From: Muribaculaceae bacterium
GTDB lineage: Bacteria; Bacteroidota; Bacteroidia; Bacteroidales; Muribaculaceae
Direction: 5' to 3'
DNA: 8,085 nt
Assembly: GCA_029056365.1 (NCBI GenBank)
Contig: JAIDBM010000111.1
Coordinates: 1-8,085, forward strand
A model generated the notes under the pieces. That model made no database searches. It saw only the letters and a program-made list of their open reading frames with translations, and was not told where the DNA came from. Below, one piece after another: positions 4,983 to 8,085 of the stretch. How positions within the stretch are numbered: position 1 is the stretch's first letter; each line of letters opens with the position of its first letter. The position numbers and the translations under genes are program-made.

Positions 4983-6370
4983 AATACCGACTGTTGGACA
5001 GCTGCGGTTCCGACCGGCTTATACTCGTGTTTGCCGGCTGGGGGATGGATGCCGGAGTATTCGCGCATCTGCGGCACGACGGCTATGATGTGGCCGTTGT
5101 GTGGGACTACCGCGATTTCGGCATAGACTGGAGTGTGCTCGACCGCTACGGCGAGATTTGTGTAGTGGCCTGGAGCCTGGGCGTTTATGCGGCCTCTATG
5201 GCATGTCATGGAATAGAAAACCGTATCACACTGCGTATAGCGGTGAACGGCACTCCATGGCCGGTGCACGACAGTCTCGGCATTCCGGAGGCTGTGTACA
5301 GCGGCACGGCCGCCAATCTCGACGAAAGGCGCCTGGCAAAATTTTTCAGGCGCATGTGCGGCGACAAGGAGTCGTATGCCCATTTCTGTGAACGCATTCC
5401 GCAGCGGGCTGCAGCGGAGCTTGCCGACGAACTTAACGCCATATGGCCGCAGCCGGTGCTTGCCAATCCGCAGATTCATCGCTGGGACCGGGCATATATC
5501 GGCCGTGCCGATGCCATTTTTCCGGCTGTGAACCAGCAGAGGGCATGGGAGTCGGCCGGAGTGCCTGTCATTGCGCTCGATGCACCGCACTATATCGACC
5601 TCCAGCGTATAATCGACCACGCGGTGATACACAAAGACCTGGCCGCCCGGCGCTTTGGCGAACACCGTCGCAGCTACGAAAAACATGCCCGCGTGCAGCG
5701 CCGGGTGGTTGATGCCCTCGACAGTTCGATACGGCAGCACCGAATCGACGAGCATCTGGCCGTAAGCGGTCATGCTGTGCTTGAGATAGGCTGCGGAACC
5801 GGAATGCTCACCCGGCGTCTGCTCGAATATCTTGAGCCGAAATCGCTGCATCTGTGGGATATAGCGCCCGATGCGTTCACCGTGCCGGGCGCCACCTTCA
5901 GGGCCTGTGACGCCGAACTGGCCATGACCCGGACCCTCCCCGAACGTTTCGATGCAATAATATCGGCGTCGACAGTACAGTGGTTTAATTCGCCACGCCG
6001 TTTCATGGCTGAGTGCGGACGTGTGCTTCGCCCCGGCGGATGGCTGGTGCTCAGCGCTTTCGCACGCGGAAACCTTGAAGAAGTGGCTCAGGCCACAGGC
6101 CGGTCGCTGCCGCTGCTCCCCGCCGAGGAATGGCGTTCGATGCTTCCTGCCGGATTCGAAGTCATTGAATTCACATGCAATACCGCCGAGCTTGTGTTCG
6201 ATTCGCCCGTTGAAGTGTTCAGACATCTTCAGCTTACAGGCGTGAACGGCCTTGGCGGCTACAGCGGAGCCGCGCTGCGGCGTGCCATAGCCGCTTATCC
6301 GATGCGTCTCGACGGGCGATACTATCTCACCTATAAACCGTTTATACTCATAGCCAGGAAAAAAAGATGA
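4979..6370 (+). CDS. bioG-bioC: BioG-BioC fusion: pimeloyl-ACP methyl ester esterase plus malonyl-ACP O-methyltransferase
   Basis: A 463-residue bifunctional protein. Residues 1 to about 220 are BioG (DUF452, an atypical alpha/beta hydrolase): FAGWG (18-22), WDYRDF (42-47), the nucleophile elbow AWSLG with Ser66, AVNGTPWPV (88-96), GIPEAVYSGT (101-110), RRMCGD (124-129), IFPAVNQ (180-186) and APHYID with His204 as the likely catalytic histidine. From about residue 223 the sequence becomes BioC: RRFGEHRRSYEKHARVQ (224-240), the SAM-binding motif VLEIGCGTG (267-275), WDIAPDAF (293-300), FDAIISASTVQWF (324-336) and LRPGGWLVLSAF (350-361). BioC methylates malonyl-ACP to enter fatty acid synthesis; BioG cleaves the ester when pimeloyl length is reached. 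Joining the first and last enzymes of pimelate synthesis in one chain is notable, because early esterase action would undo the methylation. Both halves look complete. It starts in an ATGA overlap with bioF and ends in one with bioD. Confidence 0.95.
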   Translation: MKYRLLDSCGSDRLILVFAGWGMDAGVFAHLRHDGYDVAVVWDYRDFGIDWSVLDRYGEICVVAWSLGVYAASMACHGIENRITLRIAVNGTPWPVHDSLGIPEAVYSGTAANLDERRLAKFFRRMCGDKESYAHFCERIPQRAAAELADELNAIWPQPVLANPQIHRWDRAYIGRADAIFPAVNQQRAWESAGVPVIALDAPHYIDLQRIIDHAVIHKDLAARRFGEHRRSYEKHARVQRRVVDALDSSIRQHRIDEHLAVSGHAVLEIGCGTGMLTRRLLEYLEPKSLHLWDIAPDAFTVPGATFRACDAELAMTRTLPERFDAIISASTVQWFNSPRRFMAECGRVLRPGGWLVLSAFARGNLEEVAQATGRSLPLLPAEEWRSMLPAGFEVIEFTCNTAELVFDSPVEVFRHLQLTGVNGLGGYSGAALRRAIAAYPMRLDGRYYLTYKPFILIARKKR

Positions 6371-7014
6371 ATCACGAACCGAAAGTCCTTTTTGTGAGCG
6401 GTATCGACACCGATGCCGGCAAGACATATGCCACCGCGTGGCTGGCAAGAATGTGGATGGACCGCGGACTCACCGTGGCCACCCAGAAATTCATACAGAC
6501 CGGAAACTGCGGACGCAGCGAGGATATAGAGGCCCACAGGCGTCTGGCCCGTATGGAACCACTGCCGGAGGATGCCTCATTGCTCACCTCGCCTGTAGTG
6601 TTTTCATACCCGGCATCGGCGCAGCTTGCCGCACGTATCGATGGCAGGGAAATAAGTCTGGAGGCCATCGACAACAGCCGTATTCTGCTGTCGGAGCGCT
6701 ACGACCGCCTTATCATCGAAGGAGCCGGCGGTCTGATGGTGCCTGTGACCGACGATTACATGTCGGTTGACTATGTGGTTGAGCGCAATCTGCCGCTGGC
6801 GCTCGTAACCAACGGACGTCTCGGTTCCATAAACCATACCGTGCTCTCGCTCGAGGCCATAAAGTCGCGTGGCATAGAGTTGCCCTATGTGCTCTACAAC
6901 ACCTATTTCGACAACGACGAAATAATAGCGGAAGACACATTCGGCTTTATCTCACGCTATCTTCAGCGCCATTTCCCGCATACCATGCTGCTGAGAGTGC
7001 CGGTGATGGAGTAG
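6367..7014 (+). CDS. bioD: Dethiobiotin synthetase
   Basis: BioD is an ATP-dependent carboxylase that closes the ureido ring of 7,8-diaminopelargonate to give dethiobiotin. The product has 215 residues, near the usual 220-240. Visible features: the P-loop GIDTDAGKT (12-20) with Lys19 and Thr20; QKFIQTG (40-46) with Lys41 and Thr45, the counterpart of KPVQTG in E. coli; IIEGAGGLMVP (116-126) with the conserved EGAGG; VTNGRLGSINHT (147-158); and LYNTY (176-180), where Asn178 probably reads the nucleotide base. The Asp in the P-loop and Phe in place of the usual proline are, I believe, normal for Bacteroidetes BioD. The ATG overlaps the bioG-bioC stop by 4 nt. This is the last gene of the operon; no bioB follows. 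I see no clear terminator in the 75 nt after its TAG. Confidence 0.95.
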   Translation: MNHEPKVLFVSGIDTDAGKTYATAWLARMWMDRGLTVATQKFIQTGNCGRSEDIEAHRRLARMEPLPEDASLLTSPVVFSYPASAQLAARIDGREISLEAIDNSRILLSERYDRLIIEGAGGLMVPVTDDYMSVDYVVERNLPLALVTNGRLGSINHTVLSLEAIKSRGIELPYVLYNTYFDNDEIIAEDTFGFISRYLQRHFPHTMLLRVPVME

Positions 7015-7077
7015 GGGAAATAATGTGAACTAATGTCAAAAAAAATTAAATCAATAGTCGGTCGCGAGCAAAATGTG

Positions 7078-7085
7078 TAACTTTG
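7078..7085 (+). promoter_or_regulatory. Candidate -7 box of the exonuclease gene, four bases before the ATG
   Basis: TAACTTTG at 7078-7085 matches TAnnTTTG perfectly. I see no TTTG or TTG at the expected -33 position (about 7053-7058), so the promoter may be weak or rely on the A/T-rich stretch at 7037-7050. The box-to-ATG spacing of four bases (CGTG) is exactly that seen at bioA, so this transcript would also be nearly leaderless. The GTG at 7087 lies in the spacer and is not a likely start. Confidence 0.55.
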
Positions 7086-7089
7086 CGTG

Positions 7090-7731
7090 ATGTTCGAAAC
7101 TGATATTGATATTAGCATACCTAAGGACGTATTGCCGACATTGCCGTATGCCAGGTTTCCCGGGCAGATTACGGTAATAGATTCGGTAGACGGTGTACGT
7201 CAGGCCCTGAGGGCACTACGGCGCTGCGGTGTGGTAGGTTTCGATACCGAAACCCGGCCTTCGTTCAGGCGCGGCCATACCCATAAAGTGGCTCTGATGC
7301 AGCTCAGTACCGACGACCGCTGCTTTCTGTTGCGGCTGAACAAAACGGGCGTAAGCCGTGCGTTGTGCAATTTTCTGCAGGACCCGTCGACAGTGAAAGT
7401 GGGCCTGAGCATGCACGACGACTTCAACGTGTTGCGCAGGTCGGTGCCGGAGCTTCAGCCGCAAGGCTTTATCGAACTTCAGGCATATGTGAAGCGTTTT
7501 CATATCAAGGACATAAGTCTTCAGAAAATATACGCCATACTTTTTGGAGAATACATGCCAAAGAACCAGCGCCTTACCAACTGGGAGGCGGAGGAACTCA
7601 CCACGCATCAGCAGGCATATGCGGCAATGGACGCATGGGCTTGTCTGAGAATTTACAAATATTTGAAATCAGGGCGGTTCGAACCTATGGAATCGCCATA
7701 TATCGTAAGGCCGGAGGGCAGCGGAGGCTGA
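7090..7731 (+). CDS. 3'-5' exonuclease domain protein (RNase D / WRN-like, DEDDy type)
   Basis: A 213-residue stand-alone exonuclease domain with little else. Motif I is VVGFDTETRP (48-57), with Asp52 and Glu54. Motif II is VGLSMHDDFNVL (104-115), with Asp111 as the likely metal ligand. Motif III is QAYAAMDAW (175-183), with Tyr177 and Asp181, the Y-x3-D signature of the DEDDy class. All four acidic residues and the tyrosine are present, so it should be an active metal-dependent nuclease. Relatives include RNase D and the WRN exonuclease; it lacks the C-terminal HRDC domains of full RNase D and any helicase part. Whether it acts on DNA or RNA cannot be told from sequence. ATG 7090 is preferred over GTG 7087 because of the -7 box spacing. 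It follows bioD by 75 nt with its own promoter signal and has no evident link to biotin. Confidence 0.9.
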   Translation: MFETDIDISIPKDVLPTLPYARFPGQITVIDSVDGVRQALRALRRCGVVGFDTETRPSFRRGHTHKVALMQLSTDDRCFLLRLNKTGVSRALCNFLQDPSTVKVGLSMHDDFNVLRRSVPELQPQGFIELQAYVKRFHIKDISLQKIYAILFGEYMPKNQRLTNWEAEELTTHQQAYAAMDAWACLRIYKYLKSGRFEPMESPYIVRPEGSGG

Positions 7732-7781
7732 ACCGGCTATTCTATCAATTTTAAACGGAACTGTTTACATTCTCTCAATCC

Positions 7782-8042
7782 ATGAAATTCAAAAGATCTG
7801 TCGTGATCCCATCATTGCTGGCGGTCTATCTGTCGGTCATGGCCATAATTGGGTATCCCGATTTTAAGGCGGGGGCAACCTCGCCGAAAGAGTATTTCGG
7901 CACTATTGCCGTTACTCTCATAGTGATAGTGCTTCTGCACTTCAACATCCGGCACCGCGACCGGCTGAAACATCGGCATCATTGTGTGCCGGAGGGTTCG
8001 ACTACGCTTGAAAATACCCCCCCCCTACACACAACTGATTAA
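7782..8042 (+). CDS. Small two-helix inner-membrane protein of unknown function
   Basis: I do not recognise this as a named family. The 86-residue product starts MKFKR, then has two hydrophobic segments at about 6-25 (VVIPSLLAVYLSVMAIIGY) and 38-56 (FGTIAVTLIVIVLLHF), joined by a short polar loop. A strongly basic, His-rich stretch follows (RHRDRLKHRHH, 57-67), then a polar tail. By the positive-inside rule both ends would face the cytoplasm. It begins 50 nt after the exonuclease stop with no recognisable -7 box, so it may be co-transcribed. Codon use and base composition of the first two thirds resemble the neighbours, supporting a real gene. The last eight codons contain a run of nine C's, so the true C-terminus is uncertain; one base more or less would change only the tail. 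Confidence 0.65.
   Translation: MKFKRSVVIPSLLAVYLSVMAIIGYPDFKAGATSPKEYFGTIAVTLIVIVLLHFNIRHRDRLKHRHHCVPEGSTTLENTPPLHTTD
8017..8025 (+). repeat. C9 homopolymer tract inside the 3' end of a coding region
   Basis: Nine consecutive C's lie in codons 79-81 of the small membrane protein (reading N-T-P-P-L-H-T-T-D, then stop). Loss of one C would replace the ending with a longer tail (NTPPYTQLINNQPVTGYIN). Gain of one would give a shorter tail (NTPPPTHN). Such tracts mutate by slippage, and they are also a common site of sequencing error. Confidence 0.9.
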
Positions 8043-8049
8043 TAATCAG
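8035..8049. repeat. 15-nt palindrome over the stop codon of the last gene
   Basis: CTGATTA (8035-8041), a central A, and TAATCAG (8043-8049) form a perfect inverted repeat with one central base. As RNA it could fold as a 6-bp stem with a 3-nt loop, but it is AT-rich and is followed by CCGGTTACTGG, not by T's, so it is a poor terminator. Perfect symmetry with a near-zero spacer would suit a dimeric DNA-binding protein controlling a gene to the right of the window. The role is unproven. Confidence 0.45.
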
Positions 8050-8085
8050 CCGGTTACTGGTTATATAAACTGAGCATATAATAAA

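Noticed and set aside
4871..6448. 525-codon open frame on the minus strand, antisense to bioG-bioC
   Set aside because: It is rich in His, Arg and Cys, has no recognisable domain, spans three gene boundaries and lies opposite a clearly conserved fusion gene. Long antisense frames are expected opposite GC-biased third codon positions.

Overview
The window looks like chromosomal DNA of a member of the Bacteroidales, possibly the Muribaculaceae or a relative. Four of the gene starts are preceded by the Bacteroidetes-type -7 box TAnnTTTG, and three of these also have a TTTG or TTG -33 element 19 or 20 nt upstream. Strong Shine-Dalgarno sequences are mostly missing, and the biotin proteins look like the Bacteroidetes versions. 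All convincing genes are on the + strand. The family-level placement is inference; I could not search for it.

Region 1 (1-186) is the tail of an upstream transcript. It holds three successive stem-loops, the last being a rho-independent terminator (70-103), then a 7-bp inverted repeat with an 8-nt spacer and a promoter. Region 2 (187-1730) is a tripartite toxin-antitoxin operon of the HipBST type: a small HTH regulator (hipB), a free-standing HipA N-subdomain-1 protein (hipS) and a separate HipA-like Ser/Thr kinase (hipT). hipS and hipT overlap by 8 nt. The sampled stretches of this module are clearly more AT-rich than the DNA downstream, which suggests it was acquired.

Region 3 (1731-2530) has a short spacer with small hairpins and a promoter, then a gene for a secreted, probably outer-membrane beta-barrel protein of unknown function. 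Region 4 (2564-7014) is a compact biotin operon, bioA-bioF-bioG/bioC-bioD. Every junction is an ATGA overlap, and BioG (esterase) and BioC (methyltransferase) are fused in one polypeptide. BioC masks malonyl-ACP as a methyl ester so fatty acid synthesis can extend it to pimeloyl-ACP. BioG then removes the methyl group, BioF makes KAPA, BioA makes DAPA and BioD makes dethiobiotin. The last enzyme, BioB, is not encoded here.

Region 5 (7015-8085) has a compact DEDDy-type 3'-5' exonuclease gene with its own -7 box four bases before the ATG, the same spacing seen at bioA. After it comes a small two-helix membrane protein whose 3' end carries a run of nine C residues. The nearest things to a novel system are the HipBST module with conserved G-loop serines but a tryptophan-free HipS, the BioG-BioC fusion of two opposing enzymes, and the unknown outer-membrane protein beside the biotin operon.
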